A stretch of DNA of 32,504 bases from Clostridia bacterium (GCA_017397955.1 JAFQHL010000068.1:1-32504); one strand, 5' to 3'; numbered from the stretch's first letter, positions 1-6,655 are shown. Notes: generated by a model not told the origin, from the letters alone. Numbers and translations: made by a program.

Positions 1-387
1 CAGAGCTTGTTGAGCTTCACTTTTCTTCATTTTATAAACGTATTGGCGAACTTTTTCGTAAAGTTCTTCTTCGCGTTTTTCTTCCTCTTCCTGATAGGCG
101 ATTGCTTCGTTATAGATTCGCTGAGCTTCTTCCGGAAAGGCAGTGAAATATACCGCCATCATATGTTTGCACACGATACGCTTTCCATCTGCATGAGGAC
201 AGTTACATTTGGATTTTCGAGGGTGTGCAATATTGATCTCTACAACGTAAGGTTCATCAGAAGTTCCCTTAACATCAGCGGTGAAGATCCCCGGTGATGT
301 TTCAATTAAATTCTCAACTTTGTTTTCTTTGTAATAATCATAGCCGCGCCAGAGAGATGCGCCGCTTGTGCATTCAATCATTTCCAT
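1..387 (-). CDS. SWIM zinc-finger protein, N-terminal part (runs off left edge)
   Basis: An open frame of 129 codons reads without a stop from ATG at 387 to base 1, so the C-terminus lies outside the window. A GAGGT ribosome site sits 6 nt before the ATG. Residues 61-75 carry the SWIM zinc-binding pattern CxCx(9)CxH (C61, C63, C73, H75), followed by a Glu/Lys-rich stretch (about 98-125) likely to be helical or coiled coil. SWIM domains are known to bind DNA or proteins in recombination-linked proteins, MULE transposases and Snf2 helicases, but nothing here identifies which. The gene starts 32 bp after the XRE gene on the same strand, so both are probably one operon under the XRE promoter. The plus-strand frame at 7-297 is only the antisense shadow of this gene. 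Confidence 0.72.
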   Translation of the reverse strand, partial: MEMIECTSGASLWRGYDYYKENKVENLIETSPGIFTADVKGTSDEPYVVEINIAHPRKSKCNCPHADGKRIVCKHMMAVYFTAFPEEAQRIYNEAIAYQEEEEKREEELYEKVRQYVYKMKKSEAQQAL

Positions 388-419
388 ATTTTTACCTCAT
401 CTGTATTCCAATAAGTAGG

Positions 420-779
420 TTACTTTGTGCTTTCTTCCATTAACTGCACAAGCATCTTTTTCAGCTTGGCGTTGGCAGGGGAGGATGGATCAAAGCAGAA
501 CTCGATAAAGTCATTGATACTTGCTTCGGAAGGTAAGGACGGCTCATCCTTTTCGTAAAGATGTCCCTTAGGATCATCGGTTCTGCCGAAGATATAGTCA
601 AGAGAAACCACAAATGTTTCTGCGTACCAAAGCAACTTGTCCAGCGACACATCCACAATGCCTTGTTCGTATCTGCCGATTGTCGCTTGTGTGGAGCCGC
701 ACATCTCTGCGATCTGTTGCTGAGAATAGCGATTATCCATACGCAGCTTTCTTAATCTTTCACCAATAATTTTCGTCAC
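420..779 (-). CDS. XRE-family transcriptional repressor
   Basis: Encodes about 119 residues with an N-terminal Cro/CI-type helix-turn-helix (roughly residues 5-60; GERLRKLR, SQQQIAEMCG, TIGRYEQG are typical) and an acidic C-terminal tail with no recognised domain. Proteins of this type bind palindromic operators as dimers and often repress themselves. Start choice: a GTG at 788 opens the frame three codons earlier, but the GAGAGG ribosome site lies only 1 nt before it; GTG at 779 has 8-nt spacing and is preferred. A near-consensus promoter lies upstream (809-837). One 15-bp palindrome overlaps the GTG start and a second copy lies 105 bp upstream, which fits autorepression. The SWIM gene follows 32 bp downstream. 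Such regulators are common control genes of integrative elements, consistent with the nearby integrase. Confidence 0.88.
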   Translation of the reverse strand: MTKIIGERLRKLRMDNRYSQQQIAEMCGSTQATIGRYEQGIVDVSLDKLLWYAETFVVSLDYIFGRTDDPKGHLYEKDEPSLPSEASINDFIEFCFDPSSPANAKLKKMLVQLMEESTK

Positions 780-784
780 GAAAA
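770..784. promoter_or_regulatory. Operator 1, palindrome over XRE start codon
   Basis: TTTTCGTCACGAAAA is a perfect 7+1+7 bp palindrome. It covers the preferred GTG start of the XRE gene, so a bound dimer would block elongation or translation initiation. The 11-bp core TTCGTSACGAA occurs again at 877-887. Binding by the XRE protein is inferred from position and symmetry. Confidence 0.65.
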
Positions 785-808
785 ACACCTCTCTTTTGAT
801 ATGTGTCT

Positions 809-837
809 ATTATAACACAAAAAAAGCGTATAGTCAA
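809..837 (-). promoter_or_regulatory. Sigma-A promoter of the XRE-SWIM operon
   Basis: On the minus strand, TTGACT (837-832) is followed after exactly 17 nt by TATAAT (814-809). Transcription would begin near 802, about 23 nt before the preferred GTG. The promoter lies between the two palindromic operators. Confidence 0.85.
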
Positions 838-874
838 CGCAAATGCAGATTATATATGCAAATTATGTGTAACA

Positions 875-889
875 TCTTCGTGACGAAAA
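875..889. promoter_or_regulatory. Operator 2, upstream copy of the XRE palindrome
   Basis: TCTTCGTGACGAAAA shares the 11-bp palindromic core of operator 1. Its centre (882) is 105 bp from that of operator 1 (777), which is ten turns of B-DNA, so both sites face the same side of the helix and could be bridged by a looped repressor. The -35 element lies about 38 bp away. Confidence 0.6.
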
Positions 890-1281
890 TCTTACATTAA
901 AGATTGCGGAGAATAAGATGAATAAGGTCCTATAACTAAATGATTTGTGCTATTATCGGTTTGAGAAAATTAGCGTCTCAAAATCATTAAAAACATAGAC
1001 GCCTAATATTTTGAGGCATTTTCCATTGAGTCCATTGTTTGTGTTTTCCTGTGTTTAGTGGTAAATAATGCGGACTAAATTAGGAAAAACAATGCGAAAT
1101 AAGCCTAAATGGGGAGCACACTACTGTTAACCGCGTTGTCAATGAGTCCATTTAGTTCTGTTTTTATTTGTTAAGTATCCATTAGCGCCGTTTTATGCGA
1201 AAATATTGGATATATCTAAAGATTGAGAACTAAATGGAATGGATTTGACTGTAAATTTGATGTAAAATTTCAAAAGGAAAA
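890..1281. other. Gene-free, repeat-rich AT stretch next to integrase
   Basis: No convincing gene is visible. The stretch holds a perfect 13-bp inverted repeat (TCCATTTAGTTCT at 1147-1159 and its complement at 1226-1238), a 10-bp direct repeat TGAGTCCATT (1027-1036 and 1143-1152), and ACTAAAT or its complement several times, including positions 1074-1080, 1150-1156 and 1230-1236. At 973-1015 two overlapping inverted repeats (GCGTCT/AGACGC and CTCAAAAT/ATTTTGAG) could form alternative hairpins. Clustered short repeats beside an integrase gene resemble arm-type integrase binding sites of an attachment region. No core crossover site can be assigned. Confidence 0.4.
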
Positions 1282-1312
1282 GAGCACCGAGCTTGGAAAC
1301 TTCTCGGTGCTC
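1282..1312 (-). terminator. Rho-independent terminator of the integrase gene
   Basis: GAGCACCGAG and CTCGGTGCTC form a perfect 10-bp stem around an 11-nt loop. Read on the minus strand it lies a few bases past the integrase stop codon and is followed by TTTTCCTTTT. Confidence 0.88.
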
Positions 1313-1316
1313 AAAT

Positions 1317-2480
1317 TTATATCTGAAATAATGGTAAGATTTTTGTAATTTCCTTCTTCTGATATTCGGGAAGAAGAGGGGAATATGTGTTTGCGGTGAT
1401 ACGGCTATCGGCATGACCGAGGATCTTCGAAACCGTTACAATATCTATATCTGCTTCCAAACATCTGGTAGCAAAGGTGTGCCGCAGAGAGTGAAATGTA
1501 GCATCCTCAATACCGGCAACAGCCAACAGTTCCTGATAGTATTGGTAGAATCTCCTGGGCTCAATGGCAGTGTTCTTGCCGCTGGTAAATAGGAAATCAT
1601 CTTCGCTATGCTGGAAACCGTGTTCTTCCTTCCAGGTGATCACTTTATCTCTGTAAGCAAGTAACTCCGACTTAAGCGCATCGATTATATACACCATACG
1701 GATGGATGCTTCGGTCTTGGGCGGAGCAATGTCCAATACAGAAGGGTGGGAGGGGTCGTCTTTGCTGTGATGTCGAGTCAATTGCTTTGTGACGCTGATA
1801 CATCCTTTTTCAAAATCAATATCCTTCCATTGAAGCGCTAAGAGTTCACCCTTGCGAAGCCCGGTGTACAGATCCAAAATCACAGCAAACATCAAAAGTC
1901 GTTCACATTCTCGGGCTGCTGCCTCCAATCGCTTTTGTTGCTCTACAGTCAATGCTCGGGTGGGGTGGTTGACTCGTTTGGGTAGCTTTACGCCCTGAAC
2001 AGGATTGTAGTTCAGCATACGATTTTGAATGGCGTAGTTAAAAACAAGAGAGATAAAGTTGCGGACATTGATCAACATTTTTGGACTAAGTTTTTCTCCG
2101 GTAGTTATATTTCTCAGCGATAATAGATGGCTTTGGATCATTAGGTTAGTGATATCTGCGAGTCGTTTATTTCCTAAATCACCCAGGTGTCGTTTTATGA
2201 TGTTCTTGTAGGAGTAATAGGTGCTACCACGAACGTATTCCTTGGAGTACGTTTCCACACACTCGGTAGCCCAGTCCGATAGGGTAGTGGTAGCAGCAGA
2301 AAAGTTTTGCAGATTATGAACCTTTGCATACTGGATTTCTTTTACTGCTTTTGTTAGCTTTTCAAGGGTTTCCTTTTTCGTCCTACCGTATATGGACTGT
2401 CGTTTGCCTTTGAACATAACGGTAACAGCATATCTGCCATCTTTTCGCTTTTGAATGTGATACTGTGATGGATTTTTCAT
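1317..2480 (-). CDS. int: Tyrosine recombinase / integrase, Tn916-type
   Basis: 387 residues, the usual length for integrases of Gram-positive integrative elements. The order is an N-terminal arm-binding region (about 5-45, DGRYAVTVMFKGKR), a SAM-like core-binding domain (about 65-165) and a catalytic domain (about 175-380). All catalytic residues are visible: R209 (TGLRKGE), K255, H330 and R333 (HSLRHTF), H356 (LGHAD) and nucleophile Y366 (NTY). The enzyme would cut and join DNA through a 3'-phosphotyrosine link to insert or excise an element. AAAGGAG precedes the ATG at good spacing. A palindrome lies over the predicted transcription start. The gene looks intact. It points away from the phosphate block; an excisionase-like gene lies 10 kb away near tRNA-Ala, not next to int as in Tn916. 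Confidence 0.95.
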   Translation of the reverse strand: MKNPSQYHIQKRKDGRYAVTVMFKGKRQSIYGRTKKETLEKLTKAVKEIQYAKVHNLQNFSAATTTLSDWATECVETYSKEYVRGSTYYSYKNIIKRHLGDLGNKRLADITNLMIQSHLLSLRNITTGEKLSPKMLINVRNFISLVFNYAIQNRMLNYNPVQGVKLPKRVNHPTRALTVEQQKRLEAAARECERLLMFAVILDLYTGLRKGELLALQWKDIDFEKGCISVTKQLTRHHSKDDPSHPSVLDIAPPKTEASIRMVYIIDALKSELLAYRDKVITWKEEHGFQHSEDDFLFTSGKNTAIEPRRFYQYYQELLAVAGIEDATFHSLRHTFATRCLEADIDIVTVSKILGHADSRITANTYSPLLPEYQKKEITKILPLFQI

Positions 2481-2508
2481 AAAAATTCTCCTTTAATGGT
2501 GTTTTATT

Positions 2509-2539
2509 GAAACTTGATCAAGGTTTCAAACAAATTATA
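2509..2539 (-). promoter_or_regulatory. Integrase promoter with palindromic operator
   Basis: A TATAAT on the minus strand (2539-2534) has no good -35. Just downstream, at the expected transcription start, lies GAAACTTGATCAAGGTTTC (2509-2527), whose 10-bp core CTTGATCAAG is a perfect palindrome. The position suggests a repressor site controlling int; the binding protein is unknown. Confidence 0.5.
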
Positions 2540-2573
2540 AATAAAAACACATCTGAAAGGAGAATGGGGTGGG

Positions 2574-2602
2574 TAGAAAAAGTAACAATTATGTGATATA
2601 AT
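2574..2602 (+). promoter_or_regulatory. Promoter of the DUF5714-arsC pair
   Basis: An extended -10 (TG at 2594-2595, TATAAT at 2597-2602) follows a weak -35 TAGAAA (2574-2579) at 17 nt. Transcription would start near 2609, downstream of the TTG at 2605. That excludes the longer reading of the next gene and supports the ATG at 2656. No Pho-box repeats are present here. Confidence 0.65.
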
Positions 2603-2655
2603 ACTTGTCAAAGGTTCCCGAACATATATACAATAATCTAAGACGAGGATCGAAA

Positions 2656-3336
2656 ATGAAAGATGAATGTTTAATTTGCGGTGCGCCGCTTAAATATTTA
2701 GAAAACGATACCGAGATGGAGTGCGTCATCTGTCACAAAAAGGAAAATAGTAAAACCGTTTGTGAAAAAGGTCATTACGTATGCAACGATTGCCATACGC
2801 AAGGAATAGACAGCATTATCGGATTATGTCTTGGCGAAACCTCAAAGAACCCGATAGAGATCATTCAAAAGATGATGGATCTTCCTTTTTGCCATATGCA
2901 CGGCCCCGAGCATCATATTATGGTGGGCTCAGCACTGCTTACCGCCTATAAAAACGCAGGTGGCGAAATTAATCTTGAAAAAGCCCTTGTGGAAATACAG
3001 TCCCGTGGCAAAAAAGTTCCCGGCGGTGTTTGCGGATTTTGGGGTGCTTGCGGTGCAGGTATCAGTACCGGTATGTTCGTTTCTATCATAACAGGATCAA
3101 CACCCCTTGCAAATGAAGCGTGGGGACTCTCCAACAAAATGACTTCTGCTGCACTCGGTGCGATTGGAGCGGTAGGCGGCCCCCGTTGCTGTAAACGAGA
3201 TTCTTACCTTGCAATTACCAAGGCGGTGGAATTTGTCAAAGAGAACCTCGGTGTTGAGATGGAACTTGGTAAAATCAAATGTATCCACTCGTCTCAGAAC
3301 AATCAGTGCATCGGTGTGAGGTGTCCGTTCAAATGA
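2656..3336 (+). CDS. Cys-rich DUF5714-like protein of unknown function
   Basis: 226 residues. The N-terminal part (about 5-55) has paired cysteines of a zinc-ribbon type (CLICGAPL, CVICHKK, C-EKGHYVC-NDCH). The rest holds conserved-looking Cys/His/Gly motifs (FCHMHGPEHHIMVG, GVCGFWGACGAG, GGPRCCKR, CIGVRCPF), suggesting bound metal or an Fe-S cluster. I recognise it as resembling DUF5714 proteins, whose function is not established; this rests on memory of the family pattern. Start: the frame opens at TTG 2605, but that codon lies before the predicted transcription start; ATG 2656 has GAGG 8 nt upstream. The stop overlaps the arsC start as ATGA, so the two proteins are translationally coupled and probably act together. 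No membrane segment or signal peptide is seen. Confidence 0.72.
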   Translation: MKDECLICGAPLKYLENDTEMECVICHKKENSKTVCEKGHYVCNDCHTQGIDSIIGLCLGETSKNPIEIIQKMMDLPFCHMHGPEHHIMVGSALLTAYKNAGGEINLEKALVEIQSRGKKVPGGVCGFWGACGAGISTGMFVSIITGSTPLANEAWGLSNKMTSAALGAIGAVGGPRCCKRDSYLAITKAVEFVKENLGVEMELGKIKCIHSSQNNQCIGVRCPFK

Positions 3337-3710
3337 AAAAGAAAATAGCATTTATTTGCGTACATAATTCCTGCCGCAGTCAGATTGCCGAGGCACTCGG
3401 CGATCACCTCGCAAGTGATAAATACGACTTTTACTCGGCAGGGACAGAAACTAAGCCGCAAATTAATCAAGATGCTGTAAGACTTATAAGACAACTTTAC
3501 GGCATTGATATGGAGCTGACACAGTACAGTAAGACCATTGATAAAATACCTACACCCGATATTGCTATTTCTATGGGATGTGAGGTTAGTTGTCCCTTCA
3601 TCGGTAAAGCCTTTGATGATAATTGGGGCTTGCCCGATCCCACAGGGCAAAGTGATGCAGTATTTATTGAGGTCATACGGCAGATAGAAAATAAGATAAG
3701 AAACCTATGA
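3333..3710 (+). CDS. arsC: Arsenate reductase, thioredoxin-linked ArsC / LMW phosphatase fold
   Basis: 125 residues of the low-molecular-weight protein-tyrosine-phosphatase fold. The P-loop CX5R is at the N-terminus (C9 VHNSC R15 S16), the general-acid loop is D102 (LPDPTG), and two further cysteines C83 and C87 (MGCEVSCP) match the redox relay of thioredoxin-coupled arsenate reductases rather than plain tyrosine phosphatases. It would reduce arsenate to arsenite in the cytoplasm. Start: the frame opens at 3279 but ATG 3333 overlaps the upstream stop and has TGAGGTG before it. No ArsB/Acr3 exporter or ArsR is visible in the window, so arsenite export must come from elsewhere. Placement beside two phosphate transporters makes sense because arsenate is a phosphate mimic. 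Confidence 0.85.
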   Translation: MKKKIAFICVHNSCRSQIAEALGDHLASDKYDFYSAGTETKPQINQDAVRLIRQLYGIDMELTQYSKTIDKIPTPDIAISMGCEVSCPFIGKAFDDNWGLPDPTGQSDAVFIEVIRQIENKIRNL

Positions 3711-3716
3711 AATTAC

Positions 3717-3750
3717 GGTGGCGGGGAGATTAATTCTCTCTGCCGCTTTT
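3717..3750 (+). terminator. Probable terminator after arsC
   Basis: A GC-rich hairpin (GCGGGGAGA at 3721 with TCTCTCTGCCGC ending 3746, imperfect in the middle) is followed by TTTT. It lies 10-40 bp after the arsC stop and just before the first Pho box, separating the arsenate pair from the phosphate genes. Confidence 0.6.
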
Positions 3751-3753
3751 CAA

Positions 3754-3831
3754 TTTTACATCGATTTTACACGGACTTGATTACGGATTTTACACCCTTG
3801 CTGTAAAATAGTCGTAAAATGCAGGTAAAAT
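3754..3831 (+). promoter_or_regulatory. Pho-box promoter of the Na+/phosphate cotransporter gene
   Basis: TTTTACA occurs at 3754, 3765 and 3788, with a related CTTGATT at 3776; the first steps are exactly 11 bp. A -10 element TAAAAT lies at 3804-3809 with no good -35 at 17 nt, the usual look of an activator-dependent promoter. The same block with the same spacing precedes pstS. PhoB/PhoP proteins are known to bind direct repeats with 11-bp period, and such a regulator is encoded downstream. In addition GTAAAAT (the reverse orientation) repeats at 3803, 3814 and 3825, again every 11 bp, across the -10 and start region. Confidence 0.8.
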
Positions 3832-3871
3832 GCGTTTGAAGAATAGATTATAAAAATATGAGGTTGTGTAA

Positions 3872-5620
3872 ATGGACATTTTTGACGTACTTACGCTCAT
3901 AGGCGGACTTTGTTTGTTCCTCTTCGGAATGAACCTTATGGGCGGCGCACTGGAGCGAAGCGCAGGCAGCAAACTTGAAATTATGATCGGCAAGTTGACA
4001 TCCGGCAAGCTTGCAGGTTTACTTACCGGTCTTGGTGTTACAGCGGTTATTCAAAGTTCATCCGCTACAACGGTTATGGTCGTTGGCTTTGTTAATTCAA
4101 GACTTATGAATCTGAAACAAGCCATTCACGTTATTATGGGTGCCAATATCGGTACTACCGTTACAGCGTGGATCTTGAGTCTTAGCGGTATTTCGGGCAG
4201 TAATATGTTCTTGAAACTACTGAAGCCTTCTTCTTTTACGCCTGTTCTTGCGCTTATCGGTATTGTGCTCTTTATGTTCACAAAGAGCAACAAGAAGAAG
4301 GACATCGGTATGGTGCTTCTCGGATTTGCAACTCTTATGTTCGGTATGGAAACGATGACCGGTGCAGTTTCAGGGCTTAGAGATGTTCCTGCTTTCCAAG
4401 AACTGTTTATTATGTTCAAGAATCCTATCCTCGGTGTACTTGCCGGTGCAATTCTTACTGCCATTATTCAGTCCAGTTCAGCCTCTGTCGGTATTTTGCA
4501 GGCATTGGCGGCAACGGGTGCCGTTTCCTACGGTGCGGCAATCCCGATCATTATGGGACAGAATATTGGCACCTGTGTTACCGCAATGATTTCTTCTGTT
4601 GGTACAACAAAGAATGCTAAACGTGCGGCACTTGTGCATTTGTCCTTTAATATCATAGGAACCGTTGTGTGTCTCATTGTATTCTCACTCGTCAATGTGC
4701 TGTTTGCACCGGCATTATTAAATGAATCTGCTTCTTTTGCGGGAATTGCAACGGCACACTCCATCTTTAATATTGTATGTACATTGCTCCTGCTTCCTAT
4801 GTCTGGACTCCTTGAAAAGCTTGCATATAAGCTCGTTCCCGATTCCAAGTTGCCCGAAAAAGTTTCCGAACTTGATGACAGACTTCTCTCAACTCCCGCA
4901 ATCGCACTCGAATGCGCACACAACCTCACTTGCGATATGGCAAAGATCGCTACCGACGCACTGAAAAGCAGTGTGGAATGTCTTGGCACTTATGACAAAG
5001 CCAAGGCAGAGGCAATTCGTGAAGCGGAAGATAAAACCGACCACCTTGAAGATGTTATCGGCAGCTATCTTGTGAAGCTGAGTATGAAGCAGCTTAATGA
5101 AACCGAAGGTGCAATAGCTTCTATGCTTCTGAAGGCTATCGGTGACTTTGAACGTATATCCGACCACGCCGTAAACATACTTGAATCCGCAGAAGAAATG
5201 CGAGAAAAAGGCATTGTGTTCTCTGATAGTGCAAAAGCCGAAATGGATTCGCTGTGTGCGGCTACAACCGAAATCGTCACACTCTCTTATAGTTCGTTTG
5301 TTGAAAATAATGCTGAGCAAGCCAACCTTGTAGAACCCCTTGAACAGGTCATTGACAGAATGAAAGAGCTTCTCCGTACCCGCCATATCGACCGCTTGCG
5401 TGTGGGTGAATGCGGTATCGAAGCAGGATTTGTATGGAGCGACCTTATTACCAATATGGAGAGAGTATCCGACCACTGCTCCAATATTGCAGGATGCGTC
5501 ATGGATACCAAAGAGCAGAATATGAACCTGCACGAGTCCTTGAAACTGCTCAGAAGCGACAATGAGTTCTACAGAGAAAAATACACGGAATATACCAAAA
5601 AGTATCTTTCTTTTGTATAA
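3872..5620 (+). CDS. nptA: Na+/phosphate cotransporter with C-terminal PhoU-like domain
   Basis: 582 residues. The N-terminal half is a membrane domain with the internally duplicated Na/Pi-cotransporter signature: QSSSATT (about residue 60) and QSSSAS (about 205), each within a hydrophobic helix hairpin. From about 340 to 560 follows a soluble helical region resembling two PhoU-type helical repeats (AIASMLLKAIGDFERISDHAVNI and a second copy ending ITNMERVSDHCSNI in broken form). Family members couple sodium influx to phosphate movement across the cytoplasmic membrane. ATG at 3872 has TGAGGT 7 nt upstream. A Pho-box promoter precedes the gene and a terminator follows it, so it is a single-gene unit co-controlled with pst. 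The gene symbol is by family resemblance only. Confidence 0.88.
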   Translation: MDIFDVLTLIGGLCLFLFGMNLMGGALERSAGSKLEIMIGKLTSGKLAGLLTGLGVTAVIQSSSATTVMVVGFVNSRLMNLKQAIHVIMGANIGTTVTAWILSLSGISGSNMFLKLLKPSSFTPVLALIGIVLFMFTKSNKKKDIGMVLLGFATLMFGMETMTGAVSGLRDVPAFQELFIMFKNPILGVLAGAILTAIIQSSSASVGILQALAATGAVSYGAAIPIIMGQNIGTCVTAMISSVGTTKNAKRAALVHLSFNIIGTVVCLIVFSLVNVLFAPALLNESASFAGIATAHSIFNIVCTLLLLPMSGLLEKLAYKLVPDSKLPEKVSELDDRLLSTPAIALECAHNLTCDMAKIATDALKSSVECLGTYDKAKAEAIREAEDKTDHLEDVIGSYLVKLSMKQLNETEGAIASMLLKAIGDFERISDHAVNILESAEEMREKGIVFSDSAKAEMDSLCAATTEIVTLSYSSFVENNAEQANLVEPLEQVIDRMKELLRTRHIDRLRVGECGIEAGFVWSDLITNMERVSDHCSNIAGCVMDTKEQNMNLHESLKLLRSDNEFYREKYTEYTKKYLSFV

Positions 5621-5652
5621 GTTACCTTGATGTGAGGAACTAATAATCATAT

Positions 5653-5685
5653 CGCCGCTTCCACGTGAGGCGGCGTTTTTCTTTT
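5653..5685 (+). terminator. Terminator after the Na+/phosphate cotransporter gene
   Basis: CGCCGC (5653-5658) pairs with GCGGCG (5670-5675), followed by TTTTTCTTTT. The T-run merges into the first TTTTAC repeat of the pstS Pho box, so the two signals are packed end to end. Confidence 0.8.
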
Positions 5686-5737
5686 ACTCCGATTTTACAC
5701 TGATTTGGTTACGGATTTTACAGCACAGCGATAAAAT
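5682..5737 (+). promoter_or_regulatory. Pho-box promoter of the pst operon
   Basis: Repeats TTTTACT (5682), TTTTACA (5693), TTTGGTT (5704) step by 11 bp, then ACGGA and TTTTACA (5716-5722), and 9 nt later the -10 TAAAAT (5732-5737). Order, spacing and flanking bases (CGA, GGTTACGGA) match the cotransporter promoter at 3754-3809 almost position for position. No good -35 is present, in keeping with activation by PhoB. Confidence 0.85.
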
Positions 5738-5799
5738 GTAACCGTAGTCGAGAGAATCGACAAATAAATGCAAATAATAATCAAAAGGAGATTTTGAAA

Positions 5800-6600
5800 A
5801 TGAAAAAGATTATTGGTTTACTCACAGTAGCAGTTTTACTTGTATGTGCGCTTACCGGTTGTGGTGGCAACAAGGAAGCAGTCGCGACAGACGGCTCTAC
5901 ATCTATGAACAAGGTTATCGGTGCTTTGGGCGAGGCCTTTGAAGCCGACACCGGAATTACCGTAACCTACAACGCTACCGGCTCCGGTGCAGGTATCCAG
6001 GCAGTTCTGGAAGGCAGATGTGATATTGGTCTTTCCAGCCGTAACCTCAAGGACGAAGAAAAAGCCAAAGGACTGGAAGGCACCGTACTTGCTTACGACG
6101 GTATCGCAATCATCGTAAATCCCAACAACCCCGTTTCTGACCTCGATGTTGAAACCATCGCTAAGATCTACACCGGCGAAATCAAAAATTGGAAAGAGGT
6201 TGGTGGCAACGATGTTGAGATCGTACTCATCGGTCGTGAAGCAGGCAGCGGTACAAGAGATGGCTTTGAGTCCATTACCGATACCGAAGATAAATGCAAG
6301 TACCGTCAGGCACTGACCTCTACCGGTGACGTTATTACCACCGTTGCAAGCAACCCCGGTGCAATCGGTTATGCTTCTCTCGCTTCTGTTAAAGATACTG
6401 TAAAGGCACTTACCGTAGGCGGTGTTGTTGCAAGCGAAGAAACTATTAAGGACGGCAGTTATGTAGTGCAGCGCCCCTTCGTTCTCGTAATCAAGAAGGA
6501 TGCTAAGCTTACCGAGAGTGCTCAGAAGTTCTTTGATTACATTACTTCTGAAGCAGCAAACGAGATCATCAGCGGCGCAGGTGTAGTTCCTGCAAACTAA
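5800..6600 (+). CDS. pstS: Phosphate-binding lipoprotein PstS
   Basis: 266 residues. A lipoprotein signal peptide ends in a lipobox LTGC with C21 as the predicted lipid anchor, so the protein sits on the outer face of the membrane. The mature part is a PBP-like phosphate-binding protein: DGSTSMNKV near the N-terminus, TGSGAGIQAV, and the phosphate-loop motif GREAGSGTRDGFE (about residues 148-160). It captures phosphate for PstCA. The frame opens two codons earlier at TTG 5794, but ATG 5800 lies 9 nt after AAAGGAG and is the better start. First gene of pstSCAB-phoU-phoBR, directly after a Pho-box promoter; a hairpin follows it, which may give pstS more mRNA than its partners. Confidence 0.95.
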   Translation: MKKIIGLLTVAVLLVCALTGCGGNKEAVATDGSTSMNKVIGALGEAFEADTGITVTYNATGSGAGIQAVLEGRCDIGLSSRNLKDEEKAKGLEGTVLAYDGIAIIVNPNNPVSDLDVETIAKIYTGEIKNWKEVGGNDVEIVLIGREAGSGTRDGFESITDTEDKCKYRQALTSTGDVITTVASNPGAIGYASLASVKDTVKALTVGGVVASEETIKDGSYVVQRPFVLVIKKDAKLTESAQKFFDYITSEAANEIISGAGVVPAN

Positions 6601-6607
6601 GGATTCA

Positions 6608-6635
6608 AAGCGACGGCGCACAAGTGCCGCCGCTT
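6608..6635 (+). other. Hairpin between pstS and pstC
   Basis: AAGCG, CGGC and CAC segments pair with GTG, CCG and CGCTT across a 2-nt AA turn, with a mismatch and a small bulge. Only TTGTT follows, so termination would be partial at most. In many pst operons such a hairpin stabilises the pstS message or attenuates downstream transcription; that role is inferred. Confidence 0.5.
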
Positions 6636-6655
6636 GTTCCCATTGAGGTTAAACT

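Noticed and set aside
7..297. 96-codon plus-strand frame rich in Phe
   Set aside because: It is the antisense of the SWIM zinc-finger gene, which has a ribosome site and a recognisable CxC...CxH motif; the plus frame has neither.
1108..1122. GGGGAGCACAC resembling the tRNA-Ala 3' end (GGTGGAGCATAC) as an attachment core
   Set aside because: Only about nine bases match with gaps; a real duplicated tRNA end would normally be 15 bp or more and exact.
2605..2655. Longer N-terminus for the DUF5714-like protein from TTG 2605
   Set aside because: The TTG lies before the predicted transcription start and lacks a ribosome site; ATG 2656 fits both.
3720..3870. TTTTACA repeats as a simple AT-rich low-complexity stretch
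   Set aside because: Rejected as an explanation because spacing, interrupting bases and distance to the -10 are reproduced before pstS.
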